A DNA stretch of 64,000 bases from assembly GCF_002387895.1 (NCBI RefSeq), contig NZ_DGLI01000014.1:66124-130123 (forward strand), given 5' to 3'. Source of the DNA: Clostridium sp. UBA4548 (lineage in GTDB: Bacteria; Bacillota; Clostridia; Clostridiales; Clostridiaceae). Every line of letters starts with the position of its first letter. Position 1 is the first letter of the stretch. Both the position numbers and the translations under genes were made by a program. Shown here piece after piece: positions 24,428-32,567 of this stretch. The notes beneath the pieces were generated by a model, which had not been told where the DNA came from, did no database searches, and worked only from the letters and a program-made list of their open reading frames with translations.

Positions 24428-25673
24428 CTTTAAAAAATTATTGGTGCCATACAAAAATTTACCTATGAGTGTTTATATTATATTTTTTGCATCTATAATA
24501 AACAATCTAGGTAATTTTGTGGCACCTTTTTTGACCATGTTTTTAACATACTCTATAGGTATGAATGTAGGGGCTGTAGGAGTTATTGTAGCAATAAACA
24601 GCTTTGTAGGATTAATAGCTTCTGCCCATGGTGGGAAATTAATTGATGTTATAGGGAGAAAGAAAATATTTATTATTTTTAGAACTACTTCAGCTATAGC
24701 AATACTCCTATGTGCGTTCACTAAAAATCCAATTATTTTAACAATCTTACTTATACTATCAAATTTTTTAGGAGGATACTCTCTTCCAGTTTATAGCACT
24801 ATTATTACAGATATTACAGAGGGAGAACAAAGGAAGACAGCCTTCTCTCTTCAGTACATGGCTTTAAATATAGGATTTTCTGTGGGACCTTTACTTGCAG
24901 GGTTTTTATATAACAACTACTTAATTTGGCTTTTCCTAGGGGATGCTCTTACTACTTTTATTTCAGTGATATTAGTAGCCTTCTTTATACCAGAAACTAT
25001 GCCTTCTAAAGAAGAAATCAAAAAGCTTAAGGGAAATAAATTGGAAAAGGCAGAAGAAGGCAGTTTACTTCAAGCTTTAATTAGGAGGCCTACCTTGCTT
25101 TTATTCTCCTTTATAATTGTTATTTACTTTATAGTATTCTCTCAATTTAATTTTGGACTTTCCCTTCAAATTGGAGAAGTCTTTGGAGCGAAATCTGCAA
25201 CTATCTTTGGAAGTTTAATGACTGTAAATGCAGTTATGTGCAGCATAATTCCTATGTTTTTAACTGCAATTACAGAAAAGCTTAACTCCTCCTTAAGTAT
25301 TGCTGTAGGGGGGATTTTCTATGCTATAGGCTTTGGTATGATGTTTTTCATCAACGGATATTCACTGTTTATTCTTTCAACTATGATTTGGACAATGGGT
25401 GAAATTCTGATTTCAACTAACACCAATGTATATATAGCAGAGCACACTCCAGCTTCCCATAGAGGAAGATTTAATTCTATTTTTCCAATAATAAGAAAGC
25501 TAGGCTTTATGGTGGGACCTATTATTGCTGGATTATATGTTAAATATACAAATATTAGAAACCTATGGCTATTTATTGGTGGAATTTCAATTTTAGCAGC
25601 AGTTTTGATGTACAGACTTTGCTTAATAGACAATAAAAGTGAAGAAGCAGTTCAGGTAGCAGTGGAAGAATAG
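24420..25673 (+). CDS. MFS drug-efflux-type transporter
   Basis: 417 residues with about 12 membrane helices and a long central cytoplasmic loop (near 195-218). Signatures are GGKLIDVIGRKK between helices 2 and 3 (the GxLaDrxGrkr motif A), a QYMALNIGFSVGPLLAGFLY motif C-like segment in helix 5, and HTPASHRGRFNSIFPI in the C-terminal half. It resembles MdtG/TetA-type proton antiporters for drugs. It is clearly paralogous to the transporter at 52042. GGGGA upstream gives the ribosome site, and a short upstream ORF overlaps the start. Confidence 0.88.
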   Translation: MDNFKKLLVPYKNLPMSVYIIFFASIINNLGNFVAPFLTMFLTYSIGMNVGAVGVIVAINSFVGLIASAHGGKLIDVIGRKKIFIIFRTTSAIAILLCAFTKNPIILTILLILSNFLGGYSLPVYSTIITDITEGEQRKTAFSLQYMALNIGFSVGPLLAGFLYNNYLIWLFLGDALTTFISVILVAFFIPETMPSKEEIKKLKGNKLEKAEEGSLLQALIRRPTLLLFSFIIVIYFIVFSQFNFGLSLQIGEVFGAKSATIFGSLMTVNAVMCSIIPMFLTAITEKLNSSLSIAVGGIFYAIGFGMMFFINGYSLFILSTMIWTMGEILISTNTNVYIAEHTPASHRGRFNSIFPIIRKLGFMVGPIIAGLYVKYTNIRNLWLFIGGISILAAVLMYRLCLIDNKSEEAVQVAVEE

Positions 25674-25766
25674 AAATTAGCACCTTTATATTAAGACCAC
25701 TCTAGGACTTTATAGAAGTATCATTATGGATTAATTATAATAATATAGATGTTATATACAATGACT

Positions 25767-25800
25767 TAAAAGGTGGTAATTAGGCCACCTTTATTTTTTT
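25767..25800 (+). terminator. Terminator of the MFS gene
   Basis: AAAGGTGG pairs with CCACCTTT around an 8-nt loop, followed by ATTTTTTT. The rest of the 365-nt gap before the GntR gene is A+T-rich with only the promoter below. Confidence 0.85.
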
Positions 25801-25974
25801 AATTAATTATAGGGTTTCATGCTAGAGTTTTATCTTATTCATTTTAATAAATTCTTAAATTTTTTTAATACATTATCTTTAACTTAGAAAGCTATACTTG
25901 CGTAAGCTACTTTGGAATAGATAAGTGCCTGAAAGTTATAAATATGAATAAAATGTAAATTACGCAAAGAGGAG

Positions 25975-26017
25975 TTGTCAAAATACATTATTAGTCATAT
26001 ACTTAATTATATAAGTA
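25975..26017 (+). promoter_or_regulatory. Promoter and candidate operator of the GntR/ABC operon
   Basis: TTGTCA (25975-25980), a 17-nt spacer and TATACT (25998-26003). The inverted repeat TACTTA-N6-TAAGTA (26000-26017) overlaps the -10 and the start point, ideally placed for autorepression by the GntR protein encoded next. Confidence 0.65.
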
Positions 26018-26038
26018 ATTAACCAATGGGGTGATGAA

Positions 26039-26401
26039 GTGAAAATAGATTTTAATAGTGAAATTCCTATATATTTGCAACTAGCACAATCTGTTGAAGA
26101 CTCAATATTAAAGGGTATATATGAGGAAGATACTCAGATACCATCTACTACAGAGATTTCTGTAACTTATAAGATTAATCCAGCTACAGTTGGAAAGGGG
26201 TATAACTTATTAGTTGATGAAGGTGTCATTTACAAAAAGAGGGGTGTAGGTATGTTTGTTACTGTGGGGGCTAAAGAAAAATTAATGGACAAAAGAAGAG
26301 AAAGTTTTTATAAAAGTTATGTGGAAACTTTAATTGAAGAAGGTAAAAAACTAAATATTTCTATTGATGAAATTATTAAAATGTTAGAGAGGAGTAAATA
26401 G
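26039..26401 (+). CDS. GntR-family regulator, YtrA subfamily
   Basis: 120 residues. The N-terminal winged helix-turn-helix (about 1-75) has IPIYLQLAQSVEDSILKGIYEEDTQIPSTTEI-type features, then ATVGKGYNLLVDEGVIYKKRGVGMFV. The short helical C-terminus lacks a ligand-binding domain, typical of YtrA. Such repressors control adjacent ABC transporters and respond to cell-envelope stress. It starts at GTG, with GGGGTGATG upstream, and sits 2 nt before the ATP-binding gene. Confidence 0.88.
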   Translation: MKIDFNSEIPIYLQLAQSVEDSILKGIYEEDTQIPSTTEISVTYKINPATVGKGYNLLVDEGVIYKKRGVGMFVTVGAKEKLMDKRRESFYKSYVETLIEEGKKLNISIDEIIKMLERSK

Positions 26402-26403
26402 TC

Positions 26404-27276
26404 ATGGGTGTAATAGAAATTAAAAATATGTCAAAGTACTATGGAAATTTTTGTGCCTTAAAGGATATATCACTTAAAATTGAACCTAATAAAATTTATG
26501 GACTCCTTGGAAGAAATGGTGCAGGAAAGACCACTCTTTTAAATCTGATTAATAACAGATTATTCCCAACAGAAGGGGAAATCACCATCGATGGAGAGGG
26601 CGTTCTTGAGAATGATAAGGCTATAGGAAAAATGTTTTATATGACAGAGAAGGATCTTTATCCTGAAGCAATGAAGGTAGGTAAAGCCTTTGTGTGGACT
26701 AAAGAGTTCTATCCTTCTTTTGACATGGAATATGCTATGGCACTAAGTAAAAAGTTTTCCCTAAATACAAAAAAGAAGATTAAGGCGCTTTCTACAGGCC
26801 AAAATTCTATAATGAAGCTTATAATTACTTTAGCTTCTAATGCAGAAGTTTTAATGTTTGATGAGCCAATATTAGGCTTAGATGCAAACCATAGAGAGTT
26901 ATTTTATAAGGAGCTTTTACAGAATTTTATTGAAAAGCCAAAGACCATAATTCTATCTACTCATATTATAGAAGAAATTTCAGATATTCTTGAAAGAGTA
27001 ATTATAATAAAAGATAAGGTTATAGCAGTAGATGATAGTGTGGAAACCCTATTAGAAAAAGCTTATTCTGTAGCTGGAGCAGCAAATAAGGTAGATGAAT
27101 TTATAAAGGATAAAAATCCTATTAATACAGAGGTTTTAGGAAGCTTTAAAAGTGCTACAATTCTTGGAGAGCTTACGGCAAAAGATAGAGAAACAATTAA
27201 TTCTTTTGAATTGGAAATCAATAAGGTGGAACTTCAAAAATTATTCATCCACTTGACTAATGAAGGGGGGAACTAA
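26404..27276 (+). CDS. ABC transporter ATP-binding protein
   Basis: 290 residues. Walker A is GRNGAGKTTLLN near residue 37, the signature is the variant LSTGQNSIMKL near 130, Walker B is VLMFDEPILGLDA near 153, and the switch is LSTHII near 183. The C-terminal ~75 residues are an extension seen in YtrB/bacitracin-type exporters. It probably forms an exporter with the following six-TM permease, and is in an operon with the YtrA-type regulator. GAGGAG precedes the ATG. Confidence 0.92.
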   Translation: MGVIEIKNMSKYYGNFCALKDISLKIEPNKIYGLLGRNGAGKTTLLNLINNRLFPTEGEITIDGEGVLENDKAIGKMFYMTEKDLYPEAMKVGKAFVWTKEFYPSFDMEYAMALSKKFSLNTKKKIKALSTGQNSIMKLIITLASNAEVLMFDEPILGLDANHRELFYKELLQNFIEKPKTIILSTHIIEEISDILERVIIIKDKVIAVDDSVETLLEKAYSVAGAANKVDEFIKDKNPINTEVLGSFKSATILGELTAKDRETINSFELEINKVELQKLFIHLTNEGGN

Positions 27277-27278
27277 CC

Positions 27279-28016
27279 ATGAAAAGTTTAAAAGTAGCAA
27301 AGTATGAGTTCTTTGATGCTTTAAATTCAATAAAGGCATATTATGCAATTTTAATTGCCATATTTGTATCAATAACCTTATTAGCAGGTACTAATGATGG
27401 AGAAATCAAGTCTTCAGGCATAGAGTTTTCCACCATAATATTTATTTTTATTGCAGGACTGAATTCTTTTAAAAATAGCTTTAAGTTTACTCAAGGGAAC
27501 AATATATCAAGAAAAACCTTTTTCCAGGGGTTAATGATAAGCACCTTACCAACGGCAGCGCTCATGGCTGTAGCAGATGTAATATTAAATAGAATTTATA
27601 ATTTAGTTGTATTTTGTCCTACTATTTATGACATGCTATACTCCAAAGGTTTTGGAGAACACTACTGGAGCCAAAGTAACAGCTTCGGTACTTTATTGGG
27701 AACTGTGATGTTTTTAGTGTTTTTATATGCCATGGCCTTTAATCTTGGGGTTCTAATAAATTTAATATACTATAGAAGTAACACTGTTTTAAAAGTTATA
27801 ATTTCAGCGGCCCCCTTCGCATTAATGACCTTATTGGCTAACTTTCACAATTTATTGCCCCAAGAGTTTTTCAATAGTGTTGGTAAATTTTTATTCAATG
27901 CTTTTGGTCTTAATAATAACAATGCTTATGCTGCATGCTTTAGCTTCTTTGTTATAGCTGCACTTTTTTCAGGAGGTATACACCTATTAATGAGAAGAGC
28001 AGTGGTTAAGGATTAA
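27279..28016 (+). CDS. ABC transporter permease
   Basis: 245 residues with about six membrane helices (near 20-40, 48-68, 88-108, 145-168, 177-197, 213-238). The N-terminus KVAKYEFFDALNSIKAYYAILIA is typical of ABC-2-type permeases. It starts 2 nt after the ATPase gene, with GGGGGG as ribosome site, and closes the operon before a strong terminator. Likely exports a small molecule or protects the envelope; the substrate is unknown. Confidence 0.85.
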   Translation: MKSLKVAKYEFFDALNSIKAYYAILIAIFVSITLLAGTNDGEIKSSGIEFSTIIFIFIAGLNSFKNSFKFTQGNNISRKTFFQGLMISTLPTAALMAVADVILNRIYNLVVFCPTIYDMLYSKGFGEHYWSQSNSFGTLLGTVMFLVFLYAMAFNLGVLINLIYYRSNTVLKVIISAAPFALMTLLANFHNLLPQEFFNSVGKFLFNAFGLNNNNAYAACFSFFVIAALFSGGIHLLMRRAVVKD

Positions 28017-28077
28017 CCCCTAAGAAAGCAAATAAATTGGGAGTATAACTTGTTTAATCCTCATTACTCTCCCAAAA

Positions 28078-28112
28078 AATAAGATACACCTTTTGAGAAG
28101 GTGTATCTTATT
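28078..28112 (+). terminator. Terminator of the GntR/ABC operon
   Basis: AATAAGATACACCTT pairs perfectly with AAGGTGTATCTTATT around a 5-nt loop, followed by TAT. The A/T-rich stem ends could serve both strands. Confidence 0.85.
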
Positions 28113-28241
28113 TATATAACTTATATTAGCAATTGGCTATTCAATTGGAGGCAAACATCTGTAGAAAATGGTTTTTCATAGATGTTTATTAATGTAATTT
28201 ATATAGATTTTGGAGCAAGGAAATAAATTATAAGTAATATT

Positions 28242-28718
28242 TTACTTAACTGTTTTGTTAATAAAATCAATATCATACTTCGTTTGACCGTATTTTTCTG
28301 CGTTGTCAATAATTGTACCTTCTGTAAGAGTGATACGTAGAACGATGGAATTAGGGTTGTCCTCATCACCGACTTCGTCAAACCAGCCAAAGATTTTTTT
28401 AAAATTAGCTCTGATTTCTGCATTCTTATCGTCTTTAACCCAACCGAGATTTTCAGCCCTGCCCTGGAAGGTGTACCAACCTAACCCAGCCACAGAAACC
28501 TCATTGTTCTTTTCAATTTGCAGCATTTTATTTTTTCTTGCATCTGTAGAAACATAAAACATACCATTTTCATAATAGGCACAAACCATACGGGCAGCTG
28601 GGCGAGGAATGCCAGCAGCATTTGAGGATAATGATATTGTGGCAAGTGCAATAACCTCCTCCTTACCATTTCCGCAAAGTTCCTCCATAAGCTTCATTGC
28701 ATCTTCGTATTTGCTCAT
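28242..28718 (-). CDS. Pyridoxamine 5'-phosphate oxidase-like flavin/F420-fold protein
   Basis: 158 residues of the split-barrel PPOX fold: VIALATISLSSNAAGIPRPAARMV at about 20-43, YYENGMFYVSTDARKNKMLQI, then VSVAGLGWYTFQGRAENLGWV. These match small general-stress-type FMN-binding reductases; the true substrate is unknown. The coding sequence is visibly richer in G+C than its neighbours and uses codons such as CCG, ACG and CTG more often, which could mean recent transfer. AAGGAG precedes the ATG. It has no operon partner. Confidence 0.82.
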   Translation of the reverse strand: MSKYEDAMKLMEELCGNGKEEVIALATISLSSNAAGIPRPAARMVCAYYENGMFYVSTDARKNKMLQIEKNNEVSVAGLGWYTFQGRAENLGWVKDDKNAEIRANFKKIFGWFDEVGDEDNPNSIVLRITLTEGTIIDNAEKYGQTKYDIDFINKTVK

Positions 28719-28892
28719 TTTTAAATTTCTCCTTTCAAATTTTTTTGTAGTGTAAATATAATAAGGTTACTTGAAGCATGTCCAAGACTTACAATTACAG
28801 CCTTAGCCACAAAGCAGAACCAAGAGGGTGAGGATGAAATTCATCATGAAACCTTACATTGTTAGTATTTTACAATTTTTAAGATTAATAGA

Positions 28893-30044
28893 TCAAAGAT
28901 TTATAATTGTTTTTATAGCATTTACTGTGTAATTCACGTCTTCAATAGTATTAAAGCTACTAAAACTAAACCTCACTGTTCCATCTGGAAAAGTTCCTAG
29001 GGTTTTATGGGCAGAAGGTGCACAATGGAGTCCATATCTTGTTGATATTCCGTATTCCTTGGAAAGTAGGTAAGCTATCTCTCCATTATCCTCATTAGTA
29101 AAATTTAGTGATACCACCGCAGTCCTATTTTCACTAGTTTTAACACCTATTATTTCTACCTGAGGAATTTTACTTATTTCATTTAAAAATATTTGTGTTA
29201 GCTCTAATTCCTTTGCTTTTATGTTCTTAATTCCTTCATTTAAAATATATTTTAAGGAAGCATTAAGTCCGTATATGCCTGGAATGTTTAAAGTTCCACT
29301 TTCAAATTTATCTGGCATGTACTCTGGTTGAAGTTCATATTCAGATAAGCTTCCAGTTCCCCCTTCAATAAGTGGTGAAACCTTTTCAACAAGACGCTCT
29401 CTAATTAAAAAACCACCAATGCCTTGAGGTCCAAGAAGACCTTTATGACCTGTGAAACAAAGGATATCTATGTTCAGCTTCTCCATATCAATATCTAAAA
29501 AACCAGCAGTTTGTGCTGAGTCTACTATAAAGGTAAGATTATTATTTCTGCAAAAGCTACCTACCTTTTCTAAGGGAAGAACAGTCCCACACACATTTGA
29601 ACTATGAGTCATCACTACGGCTCTAGTATTTAGTTTAACTAGTGGGGTAAGGCATCTAGGATCTAATTCTCCAAGACTATTACATTTAGCAACAGAATAA
29701 CTTACTCCAAGTTTTTCAAGAGAGCTGAGCGGTCTCATCACTGCATTATGCTCCATTGAGGAAACTATTAGGTGGTCTCCCTTCTTTAAATACCCCTTTA
29801 ATATAACATTTAAACTTTCAGTGATACTTCTAGTAAATACTACATTTTCAGCTTTATCAAAATTAAATAACTTACATAGTAATTCTCGAGTTTCAAAAAC
29901 TATATTTTCAGCTTCATAGGAAGCGTCATAAGCTCCTCTATTAACATTTCCACCTATATCTACAAGATATTTTGTTATGCTCTCTACAACCCCAGGAGCT
30001 TTTGGAAAGGAAGTGGCACCATTGTCCAAATAAATCCTATTCAT
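28893..30044 (-). CDS. Class V aminotransferase, cysteine desulfurase/selenocysteine lyase-like
   Basis: 383 residues, PLP-dependent. The N-terminus YLDNGATSFPKAPGV is typical. A conserved His lies in MTHSSNVCG, the PLP-binding Lys in CFTGHKGLLGPQG near residue 200, and the active-site Cys in YGLHCAPSAHKTLG near 342. It releases S or Se from cysteine or selenocysteine as an enzyme-bound persulfide or selenide. Being divergent from yedE-yedF, it fits the recurrent cluster linked to selenium trafficking. A role in selenium delivery is inference from that neighbourhood. GGAGG precedes the ATG. Confidence 0.88.
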   Translation of the reverse strand: MNRIYLDNGATSFPKAPGVVESITKYLVDIGGNVNRGAYDASYEAENIVFETRELLCKLFNFDKAENVVFTRSITESLNVILKGYLKKGDHLIVSSMEHNAVMRPLSSLEKLGVSYSVAKCNSLGELDPRCLTPLVKLNTRAVVMTHSSNVCGTVLPLEKVGSFCRNNNLTFIVDSAQTAGFLDIDMEKLNIDILCFTGHKGLLGPQGIGGFLIRERLVEKVSPLIEGGTGSLSEYELQPEYMPDKFESGTLNIPGIYGLNASLKYILNEGIKNIKAKELELTQIFLNEISKIPQVEIIGVKTSENRTAVVSLNFTNEDNGEIAYLLSKEYGISTRYGLHCAPSAHKTLGTFPDGTVRFSFSSFNTIEDVNYTVNAIKTIINL

Positions 30045-30082
30045 ATTAGCCCTCCTTTATAAATATGACATAATTATGAGAA

Positions 30083-30107
30083 ATAATAGATAAAAAGTTT
30101 CTATTAT
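30083..30107. promoter_or_regulatory. Inverted repeat ATAATAGA-N9-TCTATTAT
   Basis: Perfect 8-bp arms in the 150-nt divergent region between the aminotransferase and yedE genes; a candidate shared operator. Confidence 0.35.
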
Positions 30108-30194
30108 ATATTGCAATTTAAGGTTTTACGCATGATATGTTAAAATTTATATGCATAGTTAAATATTAACAAATTATTAAAGGGGAGTAAAGAT

Positions 30195-31277
30195 ATGAAA
30201 GAAAAAAGAGGCATTATCATTGCTGGAGCAATCATAGGTATTTTATCTGTTTTATTAGTTTACTTTGGTAACCCTAGAAACATGGGAGCTTGTGTAGCAT
30301 GTTTTATAAGGGATACTGCTGGAGCACTTGGATTACATAGAGCAGAAGTGGTGCAGTATATTAGGCCAGAAATTATAGGAATGGTTCTTGGGGCTTTTCT
30401 AATTTCTTTAGGATCAAAAGAATTTAAAGTAAAGGGAGGATCTTCTCCATTTTTAAGGTTTATTCTTGGTTTTGTTGTAATGGTAGGAGCTTTAATGTTC
30501 CTTGGATGTCCACTTAGGATGGTATTAAGACTTGCAGGTGGAGATCTAAATGCTTTAGTGGGACTACTTGGTTTTGCAGCAGGAATATTCTTAGGAATTC
30601 AATTCTTAAATAAAGGCTTTAGTTTAAAAAGAAATTATACTCAAACTACCATTGAAGGTTATGCATTGCCTTTAATTTCTATAGGATTACTAGCGTTAGC
30701 TATAATATCACCAGCTTTTATAATATTAAGTCAAAAGGGACCAGGTTCACAGCATGCACCAATTTATATAGCATTAGCTGCAGGATTAATTATTGGAGTT
30801 GTTGCTCAAAAAACAAGGCTTTGTATGGTTGGTGGAATAAGGGATTTAATCATGTTTAAAGATACTTATTTAATATCAGGATTTATCGCTATTTTTGTAT
30901 TTACTTTAATAGGAAACCTAATATTAGGATATTTTAAACTAGGTTTCGCCGAACAATCAATAGCTCATGCAGATGGATTATGGAACTTTTTAGGTATGGC
31001 GCTTGCAGGCTGGGCCTCTGTACTTTTAGGAGGATGTCCACTAAGACAACTAATTCTAGCTGGAGAAGGAAATGTGGACTCTGCTATAACTATCATGGGA
31101 ATGGTAGTGGGAGCAGCCTTTGTACACAACTTCAAACTAGCAGCTAGTGCACAAGGACCAACAGCAAATGGTAAGGTAGCTGTAATTATAGGCTTTGTAA
31201 TACTAGGACTTATTTCCTACTTCAATATAGAAAAAACTATGAATTTTAAGATTAAAGGTGGTGTTTCTGTTGACTAA
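30195..31277 (+). CDS. yedE: YedE-family putative selenium transporter
   Basis: 360 residues with about ten membrane helices. Two halves each carry the hallmark GCPLR: GCPLRMVLRLAGGD near residue 108 and GCPLRQLILAGEG near 276, showing an internal duplication of the YeeE/YedE fold. An additional Cys-containing segment lies early (GACVACFIRDTAG). YeeE homologues move thiosulfate; YedE members associated with TusA-like YedF and selenium genes are proposed to import a selenium compound. GGGG precedes the ATG. It is the first gene of a tight three-gene operon. Confidence 0.9.
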   Translation: MKEKRGIIIAGAIIGILSVLLVYFGNPRNMGACVACFIRDTAGALGLHRAEVVQYIRPEIIGMVLGAFLISLGSKEFKVKGGSSPFLRFILGFVVMVGALMFLGCPLRMVLRLAGGDLNALVGLLGFAAGIFLGIQFLNKGFSLKRNYTQTTIEGYALPLISIGLLALAIISPAFIILSQKGPGSQHAPIYIALAAGLIIGVVAQKTRLCMVGGIRDLIMFKDTYLISGFIAIFVFTLIGNLILGYFKLGFAEQSIAHADGLWNFLGMALAGWASVLLGGCPLRQLILAGEGNVDSAITIMGMVVGAAFVHNFKLAASAQGPTANGKVAVIIGFVILGLISYFNIEKTMNFKIKGGVSVD

Positions 31278-31476
31278 GGTAGATGCAAGAGGGATGAGTT
31301 GTCCTCAACCAGTGATAATAGCTAAAAAGACAGCAGAAGGTAACCCAGGTGGGTTTCAAATTTTAGTAGACAATAATACAGCTAAAGAAAACGTAATGAG
31401 ATTCTTAAAAAATGCAGGGTTTAGAGTAGAAGTTAAAAATATTAATGAAGATTATCTATTAAAGGCTTCAAAATAA
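31270..31476 (+). CDS. yedF: TusA/SirA-like sulfur (selenium) carrier protein YedF
   Basis: 68 residues of the two-layer TusA fold. The conserved N-terminal motif DARGMSCPQPVI carries the carrier Cys at about residue 11, followed by a helix and strand-helix-strand (FQILVDNNTAKENVMRFLKNAGF). TusA proteins bind activated S or Se as a persulfide and hand it on. The TTG at 31270 is chosen because GGTGGTG lies 6 nt upstream; it overlaps the end of yedE by 8 nt, indicating translational coupling. It is shorter than two-domain YedF. Confidence 0.88.
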   Translation: MTKVDARGMSCPQPVIIAKKTAEGNPGGFQILVDNNTAKENVMRFLKNAGFRVEVKNINEDYLLKASK

Positions 31477-31713
31477 ATGGAATACATTGCTATATTCTTT
31501 ACTCATTCTGGAGCTATCAAGTATCATAGATACCTAAATTCGGTAGGGATTAACAATGAAACCATGCCAGTACCAAGAAAGTTAAGCTCCAATTGTGGTA
31601 TAGGAGTTAAATTTTCCAAACCAGGAACCATAGAAGATATCATTACAGAAGACATTGAGAAAATTTACAGATTAGAAAATAAAGTTCATTCTGTAATTTA
31701 TAATTGTGATTAG
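31477..31713 (+). CDS. DUF3343-family protein
   Basis: 78 residues, alpha/beta: EYIAIFFTHSGAIKYHRYL, PVPRKLSSNCGIGVKFS with one conserved Cys, and a C-terminal VHSVIY strand. It matches the DUF3343 pattern, a small partner found next to yedE/yedF and class V aminotransferases. The Cys suggests a redox or carrier role (inference). The ATG abuts the yedF stop codon, so it is co-translated. It closes the operon before a terminator. Confidence 0.82.
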   Translation: MEYIAIFFTHSGAIKYHRYLNSVGINNETMPVPRKLSSNCGIGVKFSKPGTIEDIITEDIEKIYRLENKVHSVIYNCD

Positions 31714-31738
31714 GGAAGAAGCTTAGCTTCTTCCTTTT
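31714..31738 (+). terminator. Terminator of the yedE-yedF-DUF3343 operon
   Basis: GGAAGAAGC pairs perfectly with GCTTCTTCC around a 3-nt loop, then TTTT; it begins at the stop codon. Confidence 0.85.
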
Positions 31739-31817
31739 CAGTTTATAATAAGCTATTAAATTATATGAAATAAATGGTATAATTTACATAAGAAAACATA
31801 TAGGGAGGAAATGGAAT

Positions 31818-32114
31818 ATGGACGAGAAATATCTTGTTATAATTATAGGGGTAGCGTTTATTACAATATTAACAAGTATGGTTAGTGAACTAAAAAGTGA
31901 TATTAATCGTATGAACCAAACTCTAGAGAAAATTGCAAAACAAGTTGGAGTGACTGGAACGGTAATTCAGAATATAGATGAGGAACTTATAAATTTAATT
32001 TTACAAGGCAAGAAGATTAAGGCTATTAAAAGATATAGAATGGTTACAGGTATTGGGCTAAAAGAAGCTAAAGACTATGTAGATTCTTTAGATGCCCAGC
32101 AGTTTAAGAAATAA
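31818..32114 (+). CDS. Membrane-anchored protein with ribosomal L7/L12-like C-terminal domain
   Basis: 98 residues. One N-terminal membrane helix (about 5-22) and a short coiled-coil-like segment are followed by a domain at about 58-95, INLILQGKKIKAIKRYRMVTGIGLKEAKDYVDSL. This closely resembles the L7/L12 C-terminal KxxxIKxxRxxTGLGLKEAKxxV core that contacts translation factors. It lacks the ribosome-binding N-terminal domain of true L7/L12. The function of such anchored forms is unknown. GGGAGG lies upstream. Confidence 0.75.
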   Translation: MDEKYLVIIIGVAFITILTSMVSELKSDINRMNQTLEKIAKQVGVTGTVIQNIDEELINLILQGKKIKAIKRYRMVTGIGLKEAKDYVDSLDAQQFKK

Positions 32115-32186
32115 AAAGCATCTAAATCCATTGCAAATAGGAGTTGTAAACTTGCCCAAATAAGTAGTGTATGGAGGATAAAATAA

Positions 32187-32504
32187 ATGTATTGTAATAA
32201 ATGTAAAGCAGAGTATATAGATGGAATTGAATTATGCCCTGAGTGTGGTAGAAAATTAGCAGAAAATCAACATTCTATCAAAGAACAGGTAGCTGAATAT
32301 CAAGAATTAATAACCGTTGCTATTACTACTAATTATTTCTTAGTACCTTTAGCTAAATCAATTTTAGAGTCTGAAGGTATAAACTATTTCGTAAAGGGTG
32401 AACATCTTATGAATATGCCACGGTTCATGATACCAATTGAAATACAAGTGACAAAAGAAGATGAGGAATTGGCAAGGGAACTTTTAAAGGACTTAGACTT
32501 ATAG
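32187..32504 (+). CDS. Zinc-ribbon plus DUF2007-like protein
   Basis: 105 residues. The N-terminal zinc ribbon has CNKC at residues 3-6 and CPEC at about 17-20. The C-terminal part (about 38-105) reads LITVAITTNYFLVPLAKSILESEGINYFVKGEH...IEIQVTKEDEELARELL, a ferredoxin-like DUF2007 'putative signal transducing protein' domain. Its biochemical role is unknown. A GGAGG-like site precedes the ATG. It sits in a row of small plus-strand genes with no visible common promoter. Confidence 0.78.
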   Translation: MYCNKCKAEYIDGIELCPECGRKLAENQHSIKEQVAEYQELITVAITTNYFLVPLAKSILESEGINYFVKGEHLMNMPRFMIPIEIQVTKEDEELARELLKDLDL

Positions 32505-32567
32505 TATAAAGCTGCACTTATTATTAATAAAGGAATAAGTCAATGATTATAAAAGGAGGGAGAAGTA

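Noticed and set aside
30195..31713. Selenoprotein or SECIS element in the yedE cluster
   Set aside because: All frames close at ordinary stops and no in-frame TGA within a conserved motif was seen.
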